From assembly GCA_026645575.1 (NCBI GenBank), contig JAPKMW010000019.1, positions 62,001 through 126,000 of the forward strand: a stretch of DNA of 64,000 nt, written 5' to 3'. The notes below the pieces were generated by a model. The model had not been told where the DNA came from, did no database searches, and saw only the letters and a list, made by a program, of their open reading frames with translations. Below are positions 1 to 8,329 of the stretch, one piece after another; within the stretch, counting starts at the first letter, position 1, and each line of letters opens with the position of its first letter. Origin of the DNA: Caldilineaceae bacterium. Lineage in GTDB: Bacteria > Chloroflexota > Anaerolineae > Caldilineales > Caldilineaceae. The position numbers and the translations under genes were made by a program.

Positions 1-1
1 C

Positions 2-838
2 TGGCGTATGACCACCCCCTATCGTGAAACGCGTTTTTACCACGAAACTGAGGATGGCTGGCGGCAGATTCGTCCTGACGACGCCTTTTGGGGCGACCCC
101 ATCCAACGAGAGACCGTTCACCTGCGCTTTGAATTTATGACGCGTGACGCTGCCATCATTGAACCCTTGTTGGAACCCCTGGATGAACTCTATGAAAGTG
201 CGCATACGTTCTTGGGGCTTGATCTCCCCCCGCCATCAGCCAAACTGACGATTGAAATTACCCCGGAACGTGTCACCGGATGGGGCATGTCGAATGATCG
301 TCTCCGGATCACTTCCCCCCTTATGTCCCAGATTCCTACAACACTATCCGCCGCAACCTTCTTGCGCCATCAAATCACCAGCCGTCTCTTGTCGCTGATC
401 ATCAGCACCCAGCCTCCCAGCCAAACCATCGATTCAGTCAGTGAACGTTCTTATCTAGCGCAGTGGCGCGCCATGCGACGGGGGCTGCGCAGTTGGTTGC
501 AGCATGAACTGCTGGCCGAACGCTGGCCGTGGGATCAACAAGCTGCCACCTTTTTCCAGCAGAGTTATCAGCCGACTGAACCATTGACGCTGGGCGCACT
601 CTGGTGGGGGAACGGGCAGCAATTCGCTGAACTGGAACAGATGATGTGGCAAAGCGCCGCTGCCGAGTCGGTGATTGACTATGCCATTGCCACTTACGGC
701 CCGGAAATCTTACCCCGTCTCTGGCGCGGCTTTCATGAGTATGAAACTTCCGCCGAGTGGGTGAATGGCGTCTTTGATCGCACCGTTGAGGAGTTTGAGG
801 CTGGCTGGAATCAATATCTGGCCGAGCGACCAGGTTAA
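2..838 (+). CDS. Peptidase MA-like (gluzincin-fold) protein, 5'-truncated by window edge
   Basis: The frame is open back to the first bases, so the ATG at 8 may be internal and the gene probably begins upstream. The last ~60 residues (YGPEILPRLWRGFHE...FEAGWNQYLAERP) resemble the tail of peptidase MA-like proteins, where a helical segment ends in a W-x-x-Y/F-L motif. The position where an HExxH zinc motif would be expected carries RHQITSR instead, so if the fold assignment is right this copy is probably not an active metallopeptidase. No membrane segment is visible in the part present. The family link rests on the C-terminal pattern only. It lies just upstream of a YceI-like lipoprotein gene on the same strand. 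Confidence 0.55.
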   Translation, partial: WRMTTPYRETRFYHETEDGWRQIRPDDAFWGDPIQRETVHLRFEFMTRDAAIIEPLLEPLDELYESAHTFLGLDLPPPSAKLTIEITPERVTGWGMSNDRLRITSPLMSQIPTTLSAATFLRHQITSRLLSLIISTQPPSQTIDSVSERSYLAQWRAMRRGLRSWLQHELLAERWPWDQQAATFFQQSYQPTEPLTLGALWWGNGQQFAELEQMMWQSAAAESVIDYAIATYGPEILPRLWRGFHEYETSAEWVNGVFDRTVEEFEAGWNQYLAERPG

Positions 839-850
839 AAACTATTTTAG

Positions 851-900
851 TTCGTTGGTCGGTCCTGATCTGACGAACCAACCAACGAACCAACCAACCG
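851..900. repeat. Intergenic hairpin made of a CCAACCAACGAA-type word
   Basis: A 9-bp stem (TTCGTTGGT at 851-859 with ACCAACGAA at 881-889) lies in a stretch where CGAACCAACCAA is repeated in near-tandem. It fills the gap between the first gene and the lipoprotein gene. There is no T-tract, so terminator function is uncertain. Confidence 0.6.
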
Positions 901-911
901 ATAGGATCGTT

Positions 912-1628
912 ATGTTCCAATTGATTGACCGTAAGTTTACGATGATGCTTGTGCTTGTTCTCCTGTTAGCTAGTGCAGTGGCCGGTTGTCAAACGGGCGA
1001 CTTGGCAACCAACGTGACCAGTAATGAACCGGCGGCAACCAGCGCCCCTGCGGCTGGAACCGACAACAACACCCAATCGACTGCCGCCGGCGCAAAGACC
1101 TTTCAATTGACCACCGGCACCGAAGCCCGCTTTGCCATTGACGAAGTCCTCATGGGGCAAGACAAACGGGTTGTCGGCGTGACTTCGTTGGTGGAAGGGC
1201 AGATCACCGTCGATCCCGCCAACCCCAGTAGCGCCCAGATTGGCCCCATTCGCATTGATGCCCGGGACCTGACCACCGACAGCGACCGACGGAATAGCGC
1301 CATCCAACGCTTTGTCCTCCAATCCAATCAGGACGCTTACCGCTACATCACCTTTACACCAACAGCCGTTGAAGGTCTGCCGGCCACCATCGCCATCGGT
1401 GAACCCTTCCAGTTTACCGTCACCGGTGATCTGACCATTCGCGACGTGACGCTGGCCCAAACCTTTCCCATGACCGTCACCGCCAACACAGAAGATGAAT
1501 TGGTCGGCAGCGGCGCCACCACCATCATGTTGGCCGACTACCAGCTTTCGATCCCCAGCGTTCCCTCGGTCGCCTGGGTGGATGATAAAGTTACCCTGGA
1601 AATCGCTTTTACGGCGACAGCGCAATAA
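912..1628 (+). CDS. YceI-like domain lipoprotein
   Basis: This is a secreted lipoprotein of about 238 residues. The N-terminus is a hydrophobic signal ending in a lipobox (ASAVAGC), followed by a Thr/Ala/Asn-rich linker. The rest (about residue 65 to the end) matches the YceI fold: FAIDEVL near the start, an IRIDARDLTTDSDRRN segment, FxPTAVEGLP, and a late TVTANTEDELVGSG strand. YceI proteins are lipocalin-like beta barrels that bind isoprenoid-type lipids; the ligand here is unknown. ATG 912 is preferred over an upstream in-frame start at 765, which would overlap the previous gene; ATG 942 and 945 are also possible. The signal and lipobox are common to all three. Confidence 0.85.
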   Translation: MFQLIDRKFTMMLVLVLLLASAVAGCQTGDLATNVTSNEPAATSAPAAGTDNNTQSTAAGAKTFQLTTGTEARFAIDEVLMGQDKRVVGVTSLVEGQITVDPANPSSAQIGPIRIDARDLTTDSDRRNSAIQRFVLQSNQDAYRYITFTPTAVEGLPATIAIGEPFQFTVTGDLTIRDVTLAQTFPMTVTANTEDELVGSGATTIMLADYQLSIPSVPSVAWVDDKVTLEIAFTATAQ

Positions 1629-1637
1629 GTATTCAGG

Positions 1638-1712
1638 AGATTGGGTATAGGATATTCTATTCAAGCTATACACGTGGTCAACAAATCCCAATACCTAGTA
1701 TCCAATTGATCC
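1638..1712. repeat. Intergenic inverted micro-repeat (TTGGGTAT / ATACCCAA word)
   Basis: The words ATTGGGTATAGGATATT and CCCAATACCTAGTATCC face each other imperfectly across the gap. The same GGATATTGGGTATT word forms a perfect 21-bp hairpin at 23,684-23,756, so this is a recurrent family within the window. Confidence 0.55.
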
Positions 1713-1735
1713 AACTGCTATAAGGAACCGAAGAC

Positions 1736-3058
1736 ATGAATCGCTCGTCGTTTTTCAACCTGTTTGGTGTGGTCTTGATTTTGTTGTTGCTGACAACGTC
1801 GCCGCTGGCGCATGCCCAAAGCGTGACCGCTTGTGCGGCTGATGCTATCGTACAGCCCGGTGATACGTTATCGGGCATTGCGGCCCGCTACTACGGCAAT
1901 TTGGCAGCCTATGCACAGATTCTCACGGCGACCAATGCGCACGCCGCTGCTGATCCTTCCTATGCCACCATTGCCAACGCCAATGCGCTGGTGGTGGGCT
2001 GGAAGCTCTGCATCCCCGGCCCCCTCGGCGCCAGCCCACCTGCGCCACAGCTTGTCAGTGCTAATGCCGCCACGCCAACGCCAGCCGGGCCAACGCCGAC
2101 GCGCACGCCCATTGTCGCGCCGACGCCGCCGAAACTTGACCTGGCCCCCGGCGATATGCACCCGCTCATGATCGAAGCCATGCGCCGCCAGAGCTACCCC
2201 GGCAGCCCGATTGTGATTGAGCAGACGCTGGCGCCCGGTTCCAACTATAACCGTTACCTGACCTCCTATCAATCGGAAGGCAATAAGATTTTTGCCCTGT
2301 TGACTGTGCCGCAGGGCCAAAAACCGGTGACCGGCTGGCCGGTGGTTATCTTTAATCATGGCTACATTCCGCCGGAAGTCTATCGCACGACCGAGCGCTA
2401 CATCGCCTATGTCGATGCCTTTGCCCGCAGCGGTTATATTGTCTTCCGCTCCGACTATCGCGGTCACGGCTTTTCCGAAGGGGAAGCGGTTGGCGGCTAT
2501 GGCTCACCCGCTTATACGGTGGATGTCCTCAACGCGGTCGCTGCGGTCAAACAATATGCCGACGCTGATCCCAATCGTATCGGCATGTGGGGCCACTCCA
2601 TGGGCGGTCATATCACCCTGCGGGCGATGGTGGTAACGGATGACATCAAGGTCGGCGTGATCTGGGCCGGTGTCGTCGCCTCCTACCCCGATCTGCTCTC
2701 GCGCTGGCGACGTCAGCCCAGCACCTTCCAGCCTTCGCCTCGAATGCCGGAATCGGCGCGGCGCTGGCGGCAGGAGTTAAGCGAAAAGTATGGCACGCCC
2801 GAAGAAAACCCTGCCGTGTGGGCTGCCATCTCCCCCAATTCCTACGTGGCCGATCTCTCCGGCCCCATCCAATTGCATCACGGCACGGCGGACACCTCGG
2901 TGCCGCTGGAGTTTTCCGATACGCTGAATGAGGAAATCAAACTGGTGGGCGGCACGGTGGAATATTATGTCTACCCCGGCGATGACCACAACCTCGCCGC
3001 CAATTTAGGAACGGCCCTCGCGCGCTCTGTCGCGTTTTTTGATACGTATTTGAAGTAA
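1736..3058 (+). CDS. Secreted LysM domain / alpha-beta hydrolase fusion (S9-like)
   Basis: The 440-residue product has a signal peptide (hydrophobic core LVLILLLLTT type, ending AHAQ), a LysM domain at about 33-95 (VQPGDTLSGIAARYYG...LCIPGP), a Pro/Thr/Ala-rich linker at about 100-140, and an alpha/beta hydrolase domain to the end. The nucleophile is Ser288 in GHSMGG; Asp in HHGTADTS and His418 in PGDDHN complete a plausible triad. LysM suggests anchoring to peptidoglycan with an esterase or peptidase acting outside the membrane; the substrate is unknown. ATG 1736 follows an AAGGA site. The neighbour on each side is also an exported protein. Confidence 0.88.
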   Translation: MNRSSFFNLFGVVLILLLLTTSPLAHAQSVTACAADAIVQPGDTLSGIAARYYGNLAAYAQILTATNAHAAADPSYATIANANALVVGWKLCIPGPLGASPPAPQLVSANAATPTPAGPTPTRTPIVAPTPPKLDLAPGDMHPLMIEAMRRQSYPGSPIVIEQTLAPGSNYNRYLTSYQSEGNKIFALLTVPQGQKPVTGWPVVIFNHGYIPPEVYRTTERYIAYVDAFARSGYIVFRSDYRGHGFSEGEAVGGYGSPAYTVDVLNAVAAVKQYADADPNRIGMWGHSMGGHITLRAMVVTDDIKVGVIWAGVVASYPDLLSRWRRQPSTFQPSPRMPESARRWRQELSEKYGTPEENPAVWAAISPNSYVADLSGPIQLHHGTADTSVPLEFSDTLNEEIKLVGGTVEYYVYPGDDHNLAANLGTALARSVAFFDTYLK

Positions 3059-3061
3059 TTG

Positions 3062-3187
3062 TTGGTAGACAGGTAGACAGGTACACAGGTAGACACGTAA
3101 ACAGGGAAACACGTAAACAGGGAAACAGGACGTATTACCTGTGTACCTGTGTACCTGTGTACCTGTCTACCTGCCTACCTGCCTACC
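3062..3187. repeat. Large hairpin of tandem GTAGACAG-type words and their complements
   Basis: The left half is a run of near-tandem 8-9 nt words (GTAGACAG, GTACACAG, GTAAACAG, GGAAACAC). The right half is a run of complements (CTGTGTAC, CTGTCTAC, CTGCCTAC). Transcribed, this could fold in many registers into a stem of tens of base pairs. It ends just before the SD of the next gene. It lacks the unique spacers of a CRISPR array. Confidence 0.8.
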
Positions 3188-3207
3188 TCACAAAAAGGAG
3201 AACCCGC

Positions 3208-4173
3208 ATGAAAGAGACGCAAACCTTCCGCAAGTATCTCATTGAAGAATTCTATGACGACTATCGCGAAGGCGAGATCAGCCGCCGCACCTTTATTCGC
3301 CGAGTGGCGTTTCTCACGGGGAGCATGGCGGCGACCATTGCGGCCATGTCGGCAGTTGGCTGCAAACCCATTGAACTGCCGGCGGCAACCGAACCCATGC
3401 CGACCAACACCCCAGCGGCAGAAGCCCCACCCACCAGCGTCCCGCCCACCGACCCGCAAAGCCCCCTCTCCGTACCAGAAGATGACCCGGATGTCTCGGC
3501 CAGTGATGTCGCCTTCCCCAGCGGCAGTGATGAGATCATGGGCTATCTGGCCCGTCCGGCGGCGGATGGCGTCTACCCGGCGATCATGGTTTGTCATGAA
3601 AACCGCGGCCTCAATCCCCACATTCGTGATGTGGCGCGGCGCTTTGCCAAAAATGGCTATGTTGCCATTGCGCTGGATCTATTGTCCCGCGAAGGGGGCA
3701 CCGCCGCCCATGATCGCGATGCCGTGCCGGCGCTGTTGACCGAAGCCGGCGCCGACCGCCATGTGGGCGACTTCCTCGCCGCCGCCGACTATCTGCAAAC
3801 GCTCGACTATGTCGATGGCGAGCGGCTGGGCATGATCGGCTTCTGCTTTGGTGGCGGCATCACCTGGCGCGTCGCCACGGCGTTGCCAACCCTGAAGGCC
3901 GCGGCCCCCTTCTATGGCCCAGCGCCGGAACTGGAACAGGTGCCAAACATCCAAGCCGCCGTTCTGGGCGTTTACGCCGAACAGGATGAACGCATCAACG
4001 CCGGTGTCGAACCGTTGCAAGCCGCCTTGGAAGCCGCCGGCACCACCCACCAGATCAACATCTACCCCGGCGTCAACCATGCCTTCCACAACGACACCGG
4101 CCAACGCTACAACGAGGAGCAAGCAACCCAAGCGTGGAATGATGCCCTGGCCTGGTTTGCAGAACACATCTAA
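3208..4173 (+). CDS. Tat-exported dienelactone hydrolase family lipoprotein
   Basis: Residues ~27-55 carry a twin-arginine motif (SRRTFIRR), a hydrophobic stretch and a lipobox-like SAVGC, so the product is probably exported folded and lipidated. A Pro/Thr/Ala linker follows, then a dienelactone hydrolase domain (about 100 to the end, 321 residues total). The Cys-Asp-His triad is visible: Cys213 in GFCFGGG, Asp260 in EQDER and His291 in NHAF; the Glu of HENRG is also typical. Family members hydrolyse cyclic lactones or esters; the substrate here is unknown. ATG 3208 is chosen because AAAAGGAG lies just upstream; the frame extends further 5' only into the repeat. Confidence 0.9.
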   Translation: MKETQTFRKYLIEEFYDDYREGEISRRTFIRRVAFLTGSMAATIAAMSAVGCKPIELPAATEPMPTNTPAAEAPPTSVPPTDPQSPLSVPEDDPDVSASDVAFPSGSDEIMGYLARPAADGVYPAIMVCHENRGLNPHIRDVARRFAKNGYVAIALDLLSREGGTAAHDRDAVPALLTEAGADRHVGDFLAAADYLQTLDYVDGERLGMIGFCFGGGITWRVATALPTLKAAAPFYGPAPELEQVPNIQAAVLGVYAEQDERINAGVEPLQAALEAAGTTHQINIYPGVNHAFHNDTGQRYNEEQATQAWNDALAWFAEHI

Positions 4174-4181
4174 GCGCGAAG

Positions 4182-4232
4182 ACAGCATTAATCATTAATT
4201 GTTACCCGTTGACAATTAATGATTAATGCTGT
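4182..4232. terminator. Bidirectional terminator-like hairpin, perfect 21-bp arms
   Basis: ACAGCATTAATCATTAATTGT at 4182-4202 and its exact complement at 4212-4232 flank a 9-nt loop. It lies between two convergent genes (ends at 4173 and 4246), where a shared terminator is expected. The stem is AT-rich. Confidence 0.75.
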
Positions 4233-4245
4233 TTGCCTGGCGTAT

Positions 4246-5025
4246 TTATTCCGCCGTGTACCCACCATCCACCGGCCACGCCGCCGCCGTGACAAACGAA
4301 GCTTCATCCGAGGCCAGGAAGAGAATCACATTGGCGATCTCTTCCGGTTGGCCCAGGCGGCCCATCGGATGAAGCTTCTGCATCGTTTCGTGAACGTCTG
4401 GATTGCCGGTGACATTCGCCGTCAACGCGGTGTAGACAAAGCCGGGACAGACGGCATTGACCCGAATCCCTTCCCGCGCCACCCGCACCCCCAGATCGCG
4501 CGTCAATTGCACCACGGCCCCTTTGCTCTGCGGATAGGCGCTAAAGCCATCGGAAAAGGGCAGCGCCGTTGGATAGCCAACCAGCCCCATGATCGAAGCC
4601 AGATTGACAATTGCGCCGCCACCGCTGCGTCGCATCGCTGCCACGGCGGCATGACACATGAGCATCGTCCCCCTGGCATTGACCGCCATCACCCGATCCC
4701 AGCGCGTCGCCAGGTCTGCCGCCGGATCGACGGTACGCGGCGTAATGCCGGCGGAATTGACCAGAATGTCGAGCCGCCCAAAGCGCGCCACTGTCTCCGC
4801 CACAACCCGCTCTGTATCGGCCACTTGCGTAACATCGCAAACTAACGTAGTCAGCGCTTGTCCAGTTGAATGTATCTCATCGGCCAGGGCATTCAGCGCG
4901 GTAGGGTTTACATCTACCGCCACTACCTGCGCCCCCTCTGCCACAAAGCGCGTAACGGTCGCCCGTCCAATGCCGGAAGCCGCACCGGTAATCAGCGCAA
5001 TTTTGTTCTTTACTCGATCCGTCAT
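4246..5025 (-). CDS. SDR family NAD(P)-dependent oxidoreductase
   Basis: This is a classical short-chain dehydrogenase of 259 residues. The cofactor motif TGAASGIG lies near residue 15, NSAG near 90, catalytic Ser in NLASIMG near 145, and the Tyr-x3-Lys pair in YPQSKG near 165. The C-terminal PVDGGYTAE is the usual end of the FabG-like group. ATG 5025 is preferred because GAGAGGG sits 6-7 nt upstream; a TTG two codons earlier (5031) is the alternative. The substrate cannot be told from sequence. It is divergent from the haloperoxidase gene across a ~200-bp gap. Confidence 0.92.
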   Translation of the reverse strand: MTDRVKNKIALITGAASGIGRATVTRFVAEGAQVVAVDVNPTALNALADEIHSTGQALTTLVCDVTQVADTERVVAETVARFGRLDILVNSAGITPRTVDPAADLATRWDRVMAVNARGTMLMCHAAVAAMRRSGGGAIVNLASIMGLVGYPTALPFSDGFSAYPQSKGAVVQLTRDLGVRVAREGIRVNAVCPGFVYTALTANVTGNPDVHETMQKLHPMGRLGQPEEIANVILFLASDEASFVTAAAWPVDGGYTAE

Positions 5026-5232
5026 CAGCAACCCTCTCTTCTGTGCCCATCTTGATTCGCATAATCAGACTGATTTGCATTCAATTGAAAATTCGTGGCG
5101 GTTCATGCTGGAATTTTTTGTAACCTAGCGTTTATATCAATGGCAGCAAAAATTAACTTTCTTGCAATCTGCGCTGATTCAGCATTACCCTGACTGCCAA
5201 CAGCGCAAACGATACCCCGAAGGAGAAAGAAA

Positions 5233-6996
5233 ATGACTCTCGAAGCTGTACTGATGACGCCGCCTTCGACCAATGGCGCTGCTCACAAAGCAGCAAGCAT
5301 GGTTAAGGGAATGGCGCCAAATCTGAGCAACCATCGTCTGGAATGTGCTCAATTCTGGCAAGGCTATCAGCTAGCCGCGCAAGACCTGAATGGTGATGAA
5401 TCGTATACTGATTTCCGCGGTAATTACTCGAAAGGCTTGCCTCATGATGATCTTGGCTTGGTTGACCCAGACGCTTATCAGTGTCTGGTTGATGCCGCCA
5501 CTAGTGGCAACCCGACAGCGTTTGATGCCATTCCGATTGGCATGAGCGCCCCGCCGCCCTTCATCGCCGCTACGCAAAATCGCCCGTTGACCAGCCCACA
5601 GGCCGGTTTTGCCGTGGAACTGATCGGCCCCGATCCCAGACACCTCGCGATGATCGCTCCACCTGAGTTCAAGAGTGTCACCCAAGTCGCTGAGATCGCC
5701 GAGAACTACTGGATGGCGCTGGCGCGTGATGTCCACTTTGCCGACTACCAGAGTAATGCGACGGTTAGCGCGGCGGTGACGGACTTTGAACGTTCGCTCA
5801 GTGGCGGCGGCAAGCTGCGCCATGAACTGTACTATCGCGATCCGGCCATTGCCGGGCAAGTGATGACACCGGAGACGCTCTTCCGTGGCGTCTTTGTCGG
5901 TGAGCGCCAGGGGCCGTATCTCTCCCAGTTCTTCCTGCAAGATTGCTTTATCGGCGCCCAGCAGATCGACCAACGCATGTATACCACTGCCGCTGGCGTG
6001 GACTACATGACTGACTTTGGCAAGTGGCTGGCCGTGCAGCGTGGCCTGAAACAACCGGCGGATGTCCATGATCCCCAGGTGCGCTATATCCGCAATGGCC
6101 GGGATCTAGGCCAGTGGGTGCATGTCGATCAACTCTACCAAGCCTATCTGCTGGCCGGGTTGATGTTGCTCGATAGTGGCGCCGCCGTCAGCGCCAGCAA
6201 CCCCTATCGCCATCCGGTGAAACAGATGGGTTTTGCCACCTTTGGCGGGCCGCACCTGCTCTCGCTAGTGACCGAAGTGGCGACCCGTGCGCTTAAGGCC
6301 GTCTGGTATCAAAAGTGGGGCGTTCATCGCCGCCTGCGCCCGGAAGTGATGGGCGGTCGTATTCAGGTCAAGTATGTGGGCAACAGCGCCGGGACGACGG
6401 TCGACTTCGACATTCATCCGGCCATTGAACAGATTGACCTGCTCAATCAAGTCTATAGCAAGTATGGCAGCCTGCTCCTGCCGATGGCTTTCCCCGAAGG
6501 ATCGCCGACCCACCCAGCCTACGGCGCTGGTCACGCTACCGTGGCGGGCGCGTGTACAACAATCCTGAAGGCGTGGTTTGATGCGACACCGCCCTTCAGC
6601 AGCCTGCGCCATGCTCGCACCGGCGCGCCGCTTATGCCGGTGCAAGCTGCGGCGGATGGGCTGTCGCTCCAGCCCTACACCGGCAGCGACGCCGGCGCAC
6701 TGACCATTGAAGGCGAACTGAACAAGTTGGCCGGCAATGTTGGCGTCGGGCGTAACTTTGCCGGCGTCCACTGGCGTGCCGACTATCGCGAGTCGTTGCT
6801 GCTGGGCGAAAAGATCGCCATCGGCACCTTGATGGACTACATCGGCGTCTTCAACGAGCCGAACGTTCACTTCCAGTTCAACTCCTTCACCGGTCGCCCG
6901 GTGGTTGTGACCAATCACCAGGTGAACGTGGCCGGCGTGGATCGCATCCACCAGGCTGCCTCGTTCAGTGAAGAATTGGCCGTGTTAGACACTTAA
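5233..6996 (+). CDS. Vanadium-dependent haloperoxidase, algal bromoperoxidase type
   Basis: The 587-residue protein carries the two signature blocks of the vanadium haloperoxidase/PAP2 fold: SPTHPAYGAGHA, with His434 as the likely acid-base residue, and GRNFAGVHWRAD, with His513 as the likely vanadate ligand. The SPTHP-x-Y-x-x-GHA form and the trailing LLLGEKIA are closer to red and brown algal bromoperoxidases than to the fungal chloroperoxidase pattern. These enzymes oxidise halides with hydrogen peroxide and halogenate organic substrates. No signal peptide is visible. ATG 5233 follows AAGGAG. It stands alone between a divergent SDR gene and a convergent ppk2. Confidence 0.88.
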   Translation: MTLEAVLMTPPSTNGAAHKAASMVKGMAPNLSNHRLECAQFWQGYQLAAQDLNGDESYTDFRGNYSKGLPHDDLGLVDPDAYQCLVDAATSGNPTAFDAIPIGMSAPPPFIAATQNRPLTSPQAGFAVELIGPDPRHLAMIAPPEFKSVTQVAEIAENYWMALARDVHFADYQSNATVSAAVTDFERSLSGGGKLRHELYYRDPAIAGQVMTPETLFRGVFVGERQGPYLSQFFLQDCFIGAQQIDQRMYTTAAGVDYMTDFGKWLAVQRGLKQPADVHDPQVRYIRNGRDLGQWVHVDQLYQAYLLAGLMLLDSGAAVSASNPYRHPVKQMGFATFGGPHLLSLVTEVATRALKAVWYQKWGVHRRLRPEVMGGRIQVKYVGNSAGTTVDFDIHPAIEQIDLLNQVYSKYGSLLLPMAFPEGSPTHPAYGAGHATVAGACTTILKAWFDATPPFSSLRHARTGAPLMPVQAAADGLSLQPYTGSDAGALTIEGELNKLAGNVGVGRNFAGVHWRADYRESLLLGEKIAIGTLMDYIGVFNEPNVHFQFNSFTGRPVVVTNHQVNVAGVDRIHQAASFSEELAVLDT

Positions 6997-7029
6997 TCGG
7001 CTGATCAAACCTGGCGTTAGCGTTGTTTT

Positions 7030-7104
7030 GTCCCGTAGGGACGGGTGAGTTTAGGGAAGGAACAGATGATACCTTAGCCCTAAATTCAAGCGTCCCTACG
7101 GGAC
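7030..7104. terminator. Convergent-gene hairpin containing the GTCCCGTAGGGACG word
   Basis: Two 27-nt arms (7030-7056 and 7078-7104) are complementary at about 24 positions. Each arm carries GTCCCGTAGGGAC, which is itself palindromic, plus a TTTAGGG/CCCTAAA end. It lies between the convergent ends of the haloperoxidase and ppk2 genes. One arm recurs at 11,440-11,466. Confidence 0.7.
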
Positions 7105-7119
7105 GGGCGATCTCATGCT

Positions 7120-8220
7120 CTAAAAGAATTGATCAAGCGTCATTTCGCTCTGTTCCAACACCTTGGCCGCCGACCCCACCAATAAGGGGTCGGGGCTACA
7201 GGCAATCTCCGGGTTTTTGTCGGGATAGTCCAGCTTGGACAAGAAGTGACGCATACAGTTGAGTCGCGCCCGCTTCTTGTCATCCGACTTGATCACCGTC
7301 CAAGGGGCGTCGGCGGTGTCGGTGTGGAAGAACATCGCCTTTTTGGCTGTGGTGTAAGCATCCCACATATCGAGCGACTTGATGTCAATCGGCGAGAGCT
7401 TCCAATGTTTGAGCGGATCATCGCGCCGGGAGATAAAGCGGCGGCGCTGTTCCTCCCGGCTGACCGAGAACCAATATTTGAAGAGATGAATGCCGCTGTT
7501 GACCATCATCCGCTCAAATTGCGGCGCCTGACGCATAAATTCCAGGTACTCCTGGGGTGTACAGAAGCCCATTACCCGTTCAACGTTGGCGCGGTTATAC
7601 CAGGACCGGTCGAAAAAGACCATTTCGCCGGCTGTGGGAAAGTGTTCAATGTAACGTTGGAAGTACCATTGTCCCCGCTCCACATCCGATGGCTTTTCCA
7701 GCGCGACGACCCGCGCCCCACGTGGGTTGAGATGCTCCATAAAGCGCTTGATGGTCCCCCCTTTGCCGGCGGCATCGCGCCCTTCAAAGAGGATCATGAT
7801 CTTCTGCCCCTTCTGCTTCACCCAACTTTGCACCTTCAAGAGTTCGATCTGTAACTCATGTTTGATCGCCTCGTACTCCTTGCGCTTCATGCGGGTGGGG
7901 TAAGGGTAGTCTGCCGGTAATTCAGCTTCGGTGCTGTCTTCCCAAGTGCCGTGGGGCGCCGTGGCGACTTGGGTTGCGACCGCACCGTGACTAATGGCCA
8001 GGATTTCGGCAGCGGCGGCAGCGCGCTGCGCTGGGGAAGTGTGGCTGTCGTAGACAAGCGGGTCATCTAATGTCTCGACAAGATCGTCATCGTCATCATC
8101 ACGGGGGGTGGTCACTTGCAATGAAACGGTTGGTTGGCTCAGGGTGAGCGCCTGGTCATCGGCAAGAGCAGCGACGCCGTTGCCGGATGGATCGGTAGTT
8201 CCTTGTTTCCGTTTTGCCAT
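7120..8220 (-). CDS. ppk2: Polyphosphate kinase 2 family protein
   Basis: PPK2 enzymes transfer phosphate between polyphosphate and nucleotides. The core (about 105-340) has the Walker A GRDAAGKGG at 147-155, the lid/Walker B segment FFDRSWYNRA from 212, and the FSVSREEQRRRF and DPLKHWKLSP blocks of the family. The 366-residue protein has an unusual N-terminal extension of ~100 residues that is low-complexity and acidic (a run of six Asp near 41-46). GAGGTGA precedes ATG 8220. Whether it favours ADP or GDP (PPK2 class) cannot be settled here. Confidence 0.93.
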   Translation of the reverse strand: MAKRKQGTTDPSGNGVAALADDQALTLSQPTVSLQVTTPRDDDDDDLVETLDDPLVYDSHTSPAQRAAAAAEILAISHGAVATQVATAPHGTWEDSTEAELPADYPYPTRMKRKEYEAIKHELQIELLKVQSWVKQKGQKIMILFEGRDAAGKGGTIKRFMEHLNPRGARVVALEKPSDVERGQWYFQRYIEHFPTAGEMVFFDRSWYNRANVERVMGFCTPQEYLEFMRQAPQFERMMVNSGIHLFKYWFSVSREEQRRRFISRRDDPLKHWKLSPIDIKSLDMWDAYTTAKKAMFFHTDTADAPWTVIKSDDKKRARLNCMRHFLSKLDYPDKNPEIACSPDPLLVGSAAKVLEQSEMTLDQFF

Positions 8221-8266
8221 GATTTCACCTCTTTGTGAAAATCAGTTTGTGTTGGGAATTTACCAC

Positions 8267-8299
8267 AGACCGTTAGGGTCTCGCAGACCCTAACGGTCT
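8267..8299. terminator. Perfect 15-bp hairpin (AGACCGTTAGGGTCT)
   Basis: AGACCGTTAGGGTCT at 8267-8281 and its complement at 8285-8299 enclose a 3-nt loop. It lies downstream of the FAH-family gene and upstream of ppk2 (both minus strand). There is no clear U-tract, so a terminator or mRNA-end role is inferred. Confidence 0.65.
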
Positions 8300-8329
8300 A
8301 AAGTTGTGGATAAGTCCTATTGGGTTGTT

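Noticed and set aside
438..920. Minus-strand ORF of 160 codons antisense to the first gene
   Set aside because: Low-complexity, Arg/Pro-rich translation with no motif; the plus-strand frame has clear protein features.
966..1691. Minus-strand ORF of 241 codons antisense to the YceI lipoprotein
   Set aside because: Gly/Asp-rich shadow of a GC-rich gene; no SD or domain, and the plus-strand product has a lipobox and YceI pattern.
3062..3187. Possible CRISPR array
   Set aside because: Units are 8-9 nt with no unique spacers and the second half is the complement of the first; no cas genes.
4219..4845. Plus-strand ORF of 208 codons antisense to the SDR gene
   Set aside because: His/Arg-rich shadow; the minus strand has full SDR motifs and a good SD.
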